Below are positions 47,829 through 55,917 of a stretch of DNA of 61,823 bases, in pieces. The translations under genes and the position numbers were made by a program. Source of the DNA: an uncultured Pelagibacteraceae bacterium (lineage in GTDB: Bacteria; Pseudomonadota; Alphaproteobacteria; Pelagibacterales; AG-422-B15); assembly GCA_905182145.1 (NCBI GenBank), contig CAJJAN010000002.1:1-61823 (forward strand). The letters are read 5' to 3'. Positions within the stretch are counted from its first letter, which is position 1; every line of letters begins with the position of its first letter. The notes beneath the pieces were generated by a model. The model made no database searches. It was not told the origin of the DNA and saw only the letters and a program-made list of their open reading frames with translations.

Positions 47829-49535
47829 GTGCATAAAATATTACTGATTATAATACTTATGTTTTCAGCTGTTTCCTGTAGTGAGCAGCAGGCATCAAAC
47901 GAAAAAGAAAGAGGTTTAAGCACTGATCATGCTAAGGAATTTCAAAAAGAAATTATAAAAATCGAAGATAATATATATGTTGCAATTGGGTATGCTCTAG
48001 CCAACGTTATAATGATAGTTGGTGATTCAGAGAATGTAATAGTTGATACTACTGGTAGCGAAGAAGCAGCACAGATTGTAAAAAAAGAACTTAATAAAAT
48101 TTCAACAAATCCAGTTAATAATATTATTTATACTCATAATCATCCTGATCATATTGGTGGGGCTACAATCTTTGCGAGTAGTTTAGATGCAAATATTTAT
48201 GGTCAAGAAAATATACTTTATAATATTGATAATATTTCAACAATCATTCGGCCAATAATATATGAACGATCTGCACGTCAATTTGGAATTCCATTAGATA
48301 AAGAAGATATTGTTCACCAAGGTATAGGAGGTTTTTTAGAAATAAATGCTGATACTACTAGTGGCTTACTTCGTCCAAATGTTACTTTTGATAAGAGTCT
48401 AAATCTTAATATCAATAATATTCAAATAGAGTTAGGTCATGTTCCTGGAGAAACGGATGATCACTTGTATGTATATCTTCCTAAAAAAGAAGCTGTAATG
48501 GTAGGAGATAATTTTTACAGATCTTTTGCAAACTTATATGCAATAAGAGGTACCAAGTACAGAAATCCAATGGAATGGGTTTATAGTCTAGATAAAATTA
48601 GATCATTAAATGCAAAGTATTTAATACCAAGCCATAGTCGGCCTGTAGTCGGTAAAGAAAATGTATATAATGCTCTTACAGATTATAGGGATGCCATACA
48701 ATTTGTTCATGACCAAACTGTCAGATATATTAATAAAGGCCTTTTGCCAGATGAAATAGCGGCACAGATTGAATTGCCATCTCATTTACAGTCTTCACCT
48801 TACTTGCAAGAATTTTATGGTTCTATTAGTTCTTATGTTAGGTCAATTTTTGTTGGCTATATTGGTTGGTTTAACGGGAATATTACTACACTACATCCAC
48901 TGAGCGCAGAAGAGAAAGCAGCTAAAATGATTGAATTAGCAAATAAGCAAACAAATTTACATGAAGCTGCACAACTTGCATTAGACAATGGTGAGTATCA
49001 GTGGGCTATGGAGTTAACAGATTCACTAATCGCACTGAATAATGAAGATCAAAAAGCTAAAGATATAAAAGCTTATGCTGCAGATAAGTTTGCTTTAACA
49101 CAAACAGCTTCGAATGATTATTATTTTTATAAAACAGTGGCAGGCGAACTTAGAGGTGACTATGGAATATATTTTAGAGATATAAAAGCAACACCTAAGC
49201 AGCTTCAAGCTATACCTATGAAGTCAATTATAAAATCATTACCAGTAAATCTAAATGCAAAAAAGACATTAGACATCAATAAAAAAGTGATGTTTGAATT
49301 TTCTGATATTGATGATATTTTTGTTCTAAATATTCGTCGTGGTGTTGTTGAACTGGGCTATAGTCAGATTAGTGATGCAGACTTAATAGTTAAGACAAGC
49401 CAGCATGAATTAAAAGAGATATTAGCAGGGTTAAAGAATATAGCGCAAATTTCTCTAGCACTTACAGACGGCTCGATAGAAATTGAAGGTGGACGGCTCG
49501 ATTTTTTGAAAACTTTAAGTTATTTTACAGACTAG
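47829..49535 (+). CDS. Exported metallo-beta-lactamase-fold hydrolase, alkylsulfatase-like lipoprotein
   Basis: The 568-residue protein resembles SdsA1/alkylsulfatases: an N-terminal metallo-beta-lactamase domain with the zinc motif YTHNHPDHIGG (HxHxDH) and the later GHVPGETDDHLYVYLP and IPSHSRP ligands, a helical dimerisation region (KAAKMIELANK), and a C-terminal SCP2-like domain. The N terminus looks like a lipoprotein signal with the lipobox SAVSC. The ORF track starts at a TTG; the GTG at 47829 gives a more usual signal peptide and I use it. Release of sulfate from alkyl sulfate esters is inferred. Confidence 0.8.
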   Translation: MHKILLIIILMFSAVSCSEQQASNEKERGLSTDHAKEFQKEIIKIEDNIYVAIGYALANVIMIVGDSENVIVDTTGSEEAAQIVKKELNKISTNPVNNIIYTHNHPDHIGGATIFASSLDANIYGQENILYNIDNISTIIRPIIYERSARQFGIPLDKEDIVHQGIGGFLEINADTTSGLLRPNVTFDKSLNLNINNIQIELGHVPGETDDHLYVYLPKKEAVMVGDNFYRSFANLYAIRGTKYRNPMEWVYSLDKIRSLNAKYLIPSHSRPVVGKENVYNALTDYRDAIQFVHDQTVRYINKGLLPDEIAAQIELPSHLQSSPYLQEFYGSISSYVRSIFVGYIGWFNGNITTLHPLSAEEKAAKMIELANKQTNLHEAAQLALDNGEYQWAMELTDSLIALNNEDQKAKDIKAYAADKFALTQTASNDYYFYKTVAGELRGDYGIYFRDIKATPKQLQAIPMKSIIKSLPVNLNAKKTLDINKKVMFEFSDIDDIFVLNIRRGVVELGYSQISDADLIVKTSQHELKEILAGLKNIAQISLALTDGSIEIEGGRLDFLKTLSYFTD

Positions 49536-49539
49536 ACAT

Positions 49540-49980
49540 ATGGGACAAAGATCATTTTTAATATTAGGAACACTGGGTTTAATTCCATTTGTCGTTATCT
49601 TTGCTGCATATTTTATTTCACCACCTGAAGAAAAAGTTTATGAATTTCTTATTTACTTATTTGTTGCTTATGCTGCAATAATTGCCTCATTTCTTGGAGG
49701 TATACAATGGGGTATGATTATCTCTAGGGCTGATTTACTATTTAATATTGGGTTTCCGCTTACAATGTCAGTTGTTCCTGCTCTTCTTGCATGGAGTGCA
49801 TTGCTTGTACTTCACTCATTAACTTTTTCTCTTATACTAATTATTGTTTCTTTTTTGTTTGCAACTGCAACTGATTTTTATCTGTATAATAAAAAAGCAA
49901 CTCCATATTGGTTTTTAAATATGCGGGTTCCCTTATCAGTATTAGTAGTTGTCTTAACTTTTATTCTATTGCTACAGTAA
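49540..49980 (+). CDS. DUF3429 membrane protein
   Basis: A 146-residue integral membrane protein with about five helices. It carries the DUF3429 pattern (AAIIASFLGGIQWGM; WFLNMRVPLSVLVV). The family, which includes the vertebrate TMEM69 protein, has no firm function. It begins 4 nt after the alkylsulfatase-like gene and probably shares its transcript. It converges on the HupE/UreJ gene with a 5-nt gap. Confidence 0.8.
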   Translation: MGQRSFLILGTLGLIPFVVIFAAYFISPPEEKVYEFLIYLFVAYAAIIASFLGGIQWGMIISRADLLFNIGFPLTMSVVPALLAWSALLVLHSLTFSLILIIVSFLFATATDFYLYNKKATPYWFLNMRVPLSVLVVVLTFILLLQ

Positions 49981-49985
49981 AATAA

Positions 49986-51209
49986 CTAAAAATAAAGTCG
50001 CTGTAGAAACCAATAAAAACCAAGGCCAGAAACTAAAATCATTGAAGTTTTTACTAGATACTCATACTTTTCCGATTTTAAAATTTTATATAAGAACGAT
50101 GTAAGCCCTATCAATATAAATAAAAATACAATTTGTCCTATTTCAACGCCTACATTAAATCCAAATAAAGCACTTAAAATATTAGATTGATTAAAATTAG
50201 AATTAAATAAAAATGCACCAAAGCCAAAGCCATGAATTAATCCAAATAAGCTAGTAACTATTATTCTAAAGACTCCACTATTTTTAATTGTTCTTATTAT
50301 TCCAAAATATCCAACTGTTACCAGTATTAATGCAGCAATTGTTATCATTGAAATAGGTATTTCTAAAAATAATGAGCTTAAGCCAACAAAAACTAGAATC
50401 GCTATTAAAATACTTAATATTGCATTGGATGAACCAGTATCTTTGATCATATATTCAGCGGCAATAAATAAAATTGTAAACCCAATAAGAGCTTCAATCA
50501 TTAAAGTATTGGGTATAACAATGTTTAAGGCAACCAGTGCAAGGGTAATACTATGTCCAATAGTGAAACCCGTAATCACAAACAATAATTGTTTAAAGTT
50601 TTTAACAAGAATAAATAAACCTAACAAAAATACGAGATGGTCCAGACCAGTTAAAATATGAATTATTCCAGAATAAATAAAGTTGCTTAAGCTAGATAAG
50701 AAATTAGTTTCTTCACTTTCACTTAATTTTTCCAGCAATACTGTTTGATCATTATAAAATAAAGCTTTTTCAAAAATCTGATTATCTTTTTTTATTCTAC
50801 TTAAATGCACATGACTTTGTGCAATATCAAATAGTACATTGTTAATTATCTTAATTGAATTTGAAGCATCGCATAAATATGAAAACTCAATAGTGTGATA
50901 TTCTTTTTTACCAGCTACTAATGTTGGTTGCGTGTCAATCGAGCATTTATTACCTGAATTTAACACTGATATTCTTGGTTTAAAATATTCTAAGAAAACC
51001 TCACCTTCTGATAACTTTTCTTCTTTTCCAAGCTCTTGAAAACTATCAATCTGTAGTACTCGAGTTGCTTCTAATTTTAAGATAGTGAAAGTTGCAGAAA
51101 TTTTATTATTAACAATATTCCAGTTTGAATAAGATTCGCTAAAATAATGCGCAGAACTGATATTACTAAATATAATTAATATTAAAGATAAGAAAAAAAC
51201 TTTTCTCAT
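49986..51209 (-). CDS. HupE/UreJ_2-family membrane protein with N-terminal exported domain
   Basis: The 407-residue protein begins with a signal peptide (KVFFLSLILIIFSNISSA) and an exported domain of about 160 residues, followed by the HupE/UreJ-type core with six to seven helices. The conserved IIHILTGLDHLVFLLGL and ITGFTIGHSITLALVAL motifs match the HupE_UreJ_2 branch. HupE/UreJ proteins are thought to import nickel or other metals for enzymes, but the two-domain branch has no tested function. It overlaps the foldase gene by 4 nt. The pairing with that gene and with DUF3604 is discussed in the findings. Confidence 0.82.
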   Translation of the reverse strand: MRKVFFLSLILIIFSNISSAHYFSESYSNWNIVNNKISATFTILKLEATRVLQIDSFQELGKEEKLSEGEVFLEYFKPRISVLNSGNKCSIDTQPTLVAGKKEYHTIEFSYLCDASNSIKIINNVLFDIAQSHVHLSRIKKDNQIFEKALFYNDQTVLLEKLSESEETNFLSSLSNFIYSGIIHILTGLDHLVFLLGLFILVKNFKQLLFVITGFTIGHSITLALVALNIVIPNTLMIEALIGFTILFIAAEYMIKDTGSSNAILSILIAILVFVGLSSLFLEIPISMITIAALILVTVGYFGIIRTIKNSGVFRIIVTSLFGLIHGFGFGAFLFNSNFNQSNILSALFGFNVGVEIGQIVFLFILIGLTSFLYKILKSEKYEYLVKTSMILVSGLGFYWFLQRLYF

Positions 51210-52102
51210 TCTAGTTCATATTTAGTTATTGAAGCTCTTGATTTTAAAAAATCTATATATTCAAGAAAAGATTGGTCATCTTGATAATTCTTATAATCAA
51301 ATAATACTTGTTCTTTAAAATCATTAAAATTTGTATCATTTATTTGGGTTTGCTTTAATTCATTCATTTGTAAAATATAAAAACCATTATTATAAAAAAT
51401 TGGTTCACTGATAGACCCTGAACTCATTTCTTTTATATTTTTACAATTACTAGGTCCTAAATATTTAACACAGTCTTTATATTTCATAAATTGTTCAGGT
51501 ATTGGTAAAAATTGAGAATTAGAAAATAATTTTTTTGCAGATTTAAAATCATTTGTATTTATATAATTTTGAATTGTATCTAATTTGTCTTGATGTAGCT
51601 GTAAATCATAATCACTACCCAACATTGCCGAATCTTGACTTTGAGATTTAATAAAAATAGCATCTATTTTGAATTCAACTTCAGATTTATATCTACCAAT
51701 ATTATCTTTAAAATAATTTTGTAAAATATCATCAGATGGATTTGAATTATTTAATTGGAGTATAAATTCTATAATTTGTTCAATTAGGACTTTTCGTACT
51801 TGAATATCTTGTTGGTGTAATTTTAATTCAATGGCTCGTTGCACAAGAAGTTCTTCTTCAATCATTCTTTCAAGAACCAAATTAATTAATTCCTGATCTT
51901 TATCAGCCTTAAAATCAGCACCCAAAGTAACCGCATATTTTAAAAACTGATCTTCATTGATGTACTGATCATTTACTTTGGCTATAGCATTATTATTTGA
52001 AAAAGATTTATCACTTTGACTATAAAAAATATCAAACCCTAAAATCAATAATCCAATTATTAGTGAGGTTAAAAAGAGGTAAAAGTTTTTATTATCAGGC
52101 AT
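51206..52102 (-). CDS. PpiC/SurA-like peptidyl-prolyl isomerase, membrane-anchored
   Basis: The 298-residue protein has an N-terminal membrane anchor (LFLTSLIIGLLILGFDIFY), a SurA-N-like helical domain (QYINEDQFLKYAVTLG; ERMIEEELLVQRAIELKL), and a parvulin-like C-terminal part (EVEFKIDAIFIKSQ; GSISEPIFYNNGFYILQMNEL). It would act in the periplasm as a foldase, though the parvulin core looks divergent and may be inactive. It overlaps the HupE/UreJ gene by 4 nt and is divergent from the DUF3604 gene with a 60-nt gap. Confidence 0.78.
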   Translation of the reverse strand: MPDNKNFYLFLTSLIIGLLILGFDIFYSQSDKSFSNNNAIAKVNDQYINEDQFLKYAVTLGADFKADKDQELINLVLERMIEEELLVQRAIELKLHQQDIQVRKVLIEQIIEFILQLNNSNPSDDILQNYFKDNIGRYKSEVEFKIDAIFIKSQSQDSAMLGSDYDLQLHQDKLDTIQNYINTNDFKSAKKLFSNSQFLPIPEQFMKYKDCVKYLGPSNCKNIKEMSSGSISEPIFYNNGFYILQMNELKQTQINDTNFNDFKEQVLFDYKNYQDDQSFLEYIDFLKSRASITKYELE

Positions 52103-52162
52103 TTATTTGATTTACATTTAAAGTTTATCATATAGCCTTATTTTTATAAAAATTAGGACATT

Positions 52163-54547
52163 ATGAGCATAAAACGTATCATTTTATATTTTGTATCGCT
52201 AGTCCTGTTGTTTATTTTTTCAGTCCTATTTGTTATTAATTTTACATTATTTAGTGAAGATCTCGGGCCAGGAGAAATAACTGGAGCTGCTAATTCAAAT
52301 GAGTTTATAGAAGATAAATTTGATAGACAAAGTGTTGCAAAAAATGATCTTGATGTTTCATTAAGTAAACAAATTTTATTTGGTGACTTACATGTTCACT
52401 CTACATTTTCTGCTGATGCGCACCAAGGCAATTTACCAATTGTAGGTGGAACAGGTGTCCATCCAGTTGCTGATGCGTGTGATTTTGCTCGGCATTGTTC
52501 AGCTCTAGATTTTTGGGCTATAACTGATCACGCAGAGGCATCAACTCCAAAGCGATGGCAAGAAACAAAAGAGACAGTTAGAAAATGTAACGCTCTATCA
52601 ATAGATAAAGAAAATCCAGACTGTGTGGCTTTTCTTGGTTGGGAATGGACGCAAGTAGGGGCTACTAGGAATACCCACTGGGGACATCATAATGTAATTC
52701 TTAAAGATGAAGCAGATGAATTGCTACCCCCAAGAGCAATTGCCTCTAAAAGTGTAGCACGGGACGCTCTGCTAAATAATGCACCCGAGTATCCAAATTC
52801 ATTATTTCCATTAATAGATATTAAAAACTTTAAAAACTATAATGATTTTAGAAGGTATATTTCTGAAACAAAAAAAGTTCCAATATGTCCTGAAAATATT
52901 CCATCAAAAGAGTTGCCACTTAATTGTCATGAGGAAGCAGTTACACCACTCTCTCTAGCTAATAAAGTAGAAGAATATACAAAAGATTATTTAATTATAC
53001 CACATGGACAAACCTGGGGATTTTATACACCAAAAGCATATACACTTGATAAAGGTTTAGAACTTTCAAAACAGTATCCACAGCAGTTTGATCTTCTAGA
53101 AATGCATTCAGGTCATGGTAACTCAGAAGAATATAGATCTTGGAGAGCTGCAACCGTTGTACGAGAAGGCGAAACAATCTTAGATAGGTTTTTTGGTCTA
53201 CAAGACGGACGTGCAGATCTTACAAGTGGAACTTTTAAAGATAAAGAAGGGCGAATATTTGACATTGGTACTCAAACTTGTCCAAAAGCCACAGATGAGT
53301 TTACACCAATATGTTCTAGAGCAGGAGAAGTAATTTTTAATCGATGTATAAATGCAGGCTTTGAAATTACAGAGTGTGAAGTTCGTAGAAAGTATACTGA
53401 GCAAGCAGTTGTAGATAGAGGAAGAAATGGATGGCAGGTTGTTCCGCATTTCAGTCTTTTGGATCGTGTTGATTCAGGGCAATGTAAGGACTGCTTTAGT
53501 CCTGCATTTAATTATGTGCCTGGCGGTAGCGCTCAATATGGCATGGCTTTGACAAAATTTAATGAAGATGGCTCAAAACACCGTTTTAAATATGGATTTA
53601 TTTCATCAAGTGACAATCATCAGGCTGCACCAGGTTCAGGCTATAAAGAATTATTTGGAAATAATATTGATTTTAGTGGTCCCTCATCAAAGTTTACTGA
53701 CAAGCTTCTGCATGGACCATCATACGACTTACAAGATAGAGACTATGTAGATCCAGTTAGAGCAAACTATGTATCAGACGATAAGCCAATTGAATATGAA
53801 ACGTCTGACATTAAATTGGGCTTTAACACTATTGAGTTTGAAAGACAAAGAGGCTTTTTGCAAACTGGAGGGTTAGCAGCAGTGCATACAGAAGGTCGTT
53901 CAAAAGAACAAATTTGGAGTGCTTTCAAGCGTCATGAAACTTATGCAACAAGTGGACCTCGAATATTACTTTGGTTTGATATGCTTGATGGAAACAAAAA
54001 AATTCCAATGGGTGCAGTAACAGAGCAAAACACTAATCCAACTTTTGAAGTAAAAGCAATGGGTTCATTTGAGCAAAAGGTTGGATGCCCTGAAGATGCT
54101 TATACAGCGCTTGGTACTGAGCGAGTTGAGCAACTTTGTTATGATGAATGTTATAACCCAAGCGATGTAAGAAAAGCCATCACTCGAATAGAGGTTGTTC
54201 GTGTAATGCCACAAGAATATGAAAACCAATCAGTGGAAGATCGAATTCAAGACCCATGGTTAGTACATAACTGTCCTGAAAACCAAGTAGGCTGCAAATT
54301 TAATTTTACTGATAATGAATTTGAATCTTCTAAAATTGATACAAGTTATTATGTAAGGGCAATTGAAGAACCATCGCTTCAGATTAATACTAAAGGTGTT
54401 CGCTGTGAGCGTGACGCCGAGGGTAATTGCATTAGTGTTGATATTTGTACGCAAGACTGGAGACGACCTAGAGATGTTGAGGCTTGTTCAGAAATAGATG
54501 AGCCAAGAGCTTGGTCATCACCAATATATATTGATTATAAATATTAG
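52163..54547 (+). CDS. DUF3604 protein, exported, PHP-like metal-binding motifs
   Basis: A 794-residue protein with one N-terminal membrane anchor (IILYFVSLVLLFIFSVLFVINF, partial: LYFVSLVLLFIFSVLF) and a large exported part. Its motifs resemble the PHP phosphoesterase fold: GDLHVHSTFSADAHQG, AITDHAE, LEMHSGHGN and SSSDNHQAA, each in the order and form expected for PHP metal ligands. It has about 21 cysteines, unusual for this proteome and suggesting disulfides. The function of DUF3604 is unknown. It is divergent from the foldase-HupE/UreJ pair. A 22-bp repeat spans its stop codon. Confidence 0.8.
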   Translation: MSIKRIILYFVSLVLLFIFSVLFVINFTLFSEDLGPGEITGAANSNEFIEDKFDRQSVAKNDLDVSLSKQILFGDLHVHSTFSADAHQGNLPIVGGTGVHPVADACDFARHCSALDFWAITDHAEASTPKRWQETKETVRKCNALSIDKENPDCVAFLGWEWTQVGATRNTHWGHHNVILKDEADELLPPRAIASKSVARDALLNNAPEYPNSLFPLIDIKNFKNYNDFRRYISETKKVPICPENIPSKELPLNCHEEAVTPLSLANKVEEYTKDYLIIPHGQTWGFYTPKAYTLDKGLELSKQYPQQFDLLEMHSGHGNSEEYRSWRAATVVREGETILDRFFGLQDGRADLTSGTFKDKEGRIFDIGTQTCPKATDEFTPICSRAGEVIFNRCINAGFEITECEVRRKYTEQAVVDRGRNGWQVVPHFSLLDRVDSGQCKDCFSPAFNYVPGGSAQYGMALTKFNEDGSKHRFKYGFISSSDNHQAAPGSGYKELFGNNIDFSGPSSKFTDKLLHGPSYDLQDRDYVDPVRANYVSDDKPIEYETSDIKLGFNTIEFERQRGFLQTGGLAAVHTEGRSKEQIWSAFKRHETYATSGPRILLWFDMLDGNKKIPMGAVTEQNTNPTFEVKAMGSFEQKVGCPEDAYTALGTERVEQLCYDECYNPSDVRKAITRIEVVRVMPQEYENQSVEDRIQDPWLVHNCPENQVGCKFNFTDNEFESSKIDTSYYVRAIEEPSLQINTKGVRCERDAEGNCISVDICTQDWRRPRDVEACSEIDEPRAWSSPIYIDYKY

Positions 54548-54623
54548 TTACAATTTTTATTCTTGATTATAAATAAATAAATTATTATAAATAAAATATG
54601 GAAATATTAGTTACAATTTTTAT
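54539..54623. repeat. 22-bp direct repeat spanning a stop and a start codon
   Basis: Two identical 22-bp copies sit at 54539-54560 and 54602-54623, 63 bp apart. The shared sequence contains ATTAGTTACAATTTTTA. The first copy includes the DUF3604 stop TAG; the second overlaps the start of the DJ-1/PfpI gene. A 13-bp TTGATTATAAATA is also repeated nearby, at 54531 and 54563. Confidence 0.85.
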
Positions 54624-55425
54624 AGTAATTATTTTTATTTTATTAATGCCAAAAATCTTAAGATTCTTTGGCTTGCATCCAGAATATTATGGAAAATCTC
54701 ATAGTTTACCTGGAAAAAAAGCTCTAATAATTGCTACCAATCAAGCAGAGTTGAATAAGCCAGGAAAAACTGGAGGCAAGGCAACAGGCGCATTTTTATC
54801 TGAAATAACTGTGGCTTATTATGATTTTCTAGATGCTTCGATGCATGTAGATGTAGCAAGTATTAAGGGAGGTAAAATCCCTATTGAGCCTCAGTCTTTG
54901 TCTTATTTTATAAAAACCACAGCAGATAAAAGATTTTTAAAAGATGTGGAATTAAGAAAAAAAATTGAAAATTCACGAGCAATTGCAGATGTTGATTTTA
55001 CAGCTTATGACATTATTTTTTTAGCTGGTGGTTGGGGTGCTGCTTACGATTTAGGTTATTCAGACGAACTTGGGCAAAAAATAAGTGATGCATATTATAC
55101 AGATAAAACAATAATAGGAGGTGTCTGTCATGGGCCTCTTGGGCTAATAAGAGCTAAAGATAAGGATGGAAACTTATTAATTGCAGGACGTAGAATGACA
55201 GCTGTGACTGATAAACAAATTAAACAATTACTTATCACTGCTACACCGCAGCATCCAGAAACTGAACTGCGAAAAGCTGGCGCGCTATTTGAATCTCAAT
55301 CAAAACTCATTGACATGTTTGCAACTCATGCTGTTGTGGATGATGAGAAAAGATTTGTTACTGGTCAAAACCAAAACTCAGGGCATGAAACAGCCCATAA
55401 GATGATGGAATTAATAGAAAATTAG
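54598..55425 (+). CDS. DJ-1/PfpI (Hsp31-like) protein with N-terminal membrane segment
   Basis: A 275-residue DJ-1/PfpI superfamily protein. The nucleophile elbow IGGVCHGPLGLI has the cysteine, with acidic residues earlier in the fold; the C-terminal HAVVDDEKRFVTGQNQNSGHETAHKMM matches Hsp31-type members (partial: VVDDEKRFVTGQNQNSGHE). A hydrophobic stretch at the N terminus (TIFIVIIFILLMPKIL) suggests membrane anchoring, less usual for this family. Members act as glyoxalase/deglycase or proteases; role here is unknown. It starts 50 nt after DUF3604, within a 22-bp repeat. Confidence 0.82.
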   Translation: MEILVTIFIVIIFILLMPKILRFFGLHPEYYGKSHSLPGKKALIIATNQAELNKPGKTGGKATGAFLSEITVAYYDFLDASMHVDVASIKGGKIPIEPQSLSYFIKTTADKRFLKDVELRKKIENSRAIADVDFTAYDIIFLAGGWGAAYDLGYSDELGQKISDAYYTDKTIIGGVCHGPLGLIRAKDKDGNLLIAGRRMTAVTDKQIKQLLITATPQHPETELRKAGALFESQSKLIDMFATHAVVDDEKRFVTGQNQNSGHETAHKMMELIEN

Positions 55426-55432
55426 TAGGCTG

Positions 55433-55783
55433 TTAAATAAATTCTGCAACAGCATCAATTCCATGTTCACCAGTTCTAATTCGATAAACTTCTTCTAATT
55501 CAGATACTAAAATTTTACCATCGCCAATTTGTCCAGTTCTCGCAGTTTGCATGATAACTTGAATAATTTTTTCATATAATTGATTTGTAGTTGCAATTTC
55601 AATTCTTAACTTAGGCAAAAATGATACATCATACTCTTCTCCACGATATAATTCTGATTGTCCTTTTTGTCGACCATATCCACGAGACTCAGTAACAGAC
55701 ATACCTTGAACACCTATATCTTCTAAGGCTTTTCTCACTTCATATAATTTGAAGGGCTTTATAAATGCAGTTATTTTTTTCAT
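55433..55783 (-). CDS. glnK: Nitrogen regulatory protein P-II
   Basis: P-II proteins sense 2-oxoglutarate and ATP/ADP and regulate ammonium transport and glutamine synthetase. The 116-residue product has the T-loop with Tyr51 (GRQKGQSELYRGEEYDVSFLPK, partial: GQSELYRGEEYDV), the site of uridylylation, and the GDGKI B-loop region with a slightly extended C terminus. It is divergent from amtB1, rather than in the usual glnK-amtB co-operon, so separate control is likely. GlnB and GlnK cannot be told apart reliably from sequence; the neighbourhood favours GlnK. Confidence 0.9.
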   Translation of the reverse strand: MKKITAFIKPFKLYEVRKALEDIGVQGMSVTESRGYGRQKGQSELYRGEEYDVSFLPKLRIEIATTNQLYEKIIQVIMQTARTGQIGDGKILVSELEEVYRIRTGEHGIDAVAEFI

Positions 55784-55917
55784 TTTTATTAATATATTTA
55801 TAAAAATAATTAATACTAAAAAATAATAGTGACAACATGGCAGATAAAGACAATTGAGAATGAAAACTTTTACAGTGATATTAATTTTATTAGTAAATTA
55901 ATTAACGGAGAAAAAAA

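Noticed and set aside
55784-55917. glnA-type glutamine riboswitch before amtB1
   Set aside because: The conserved core segments of the glnA/downstream-peptide RNAs that I know are not present in this gap or in the amtB1-amtB2 gap.
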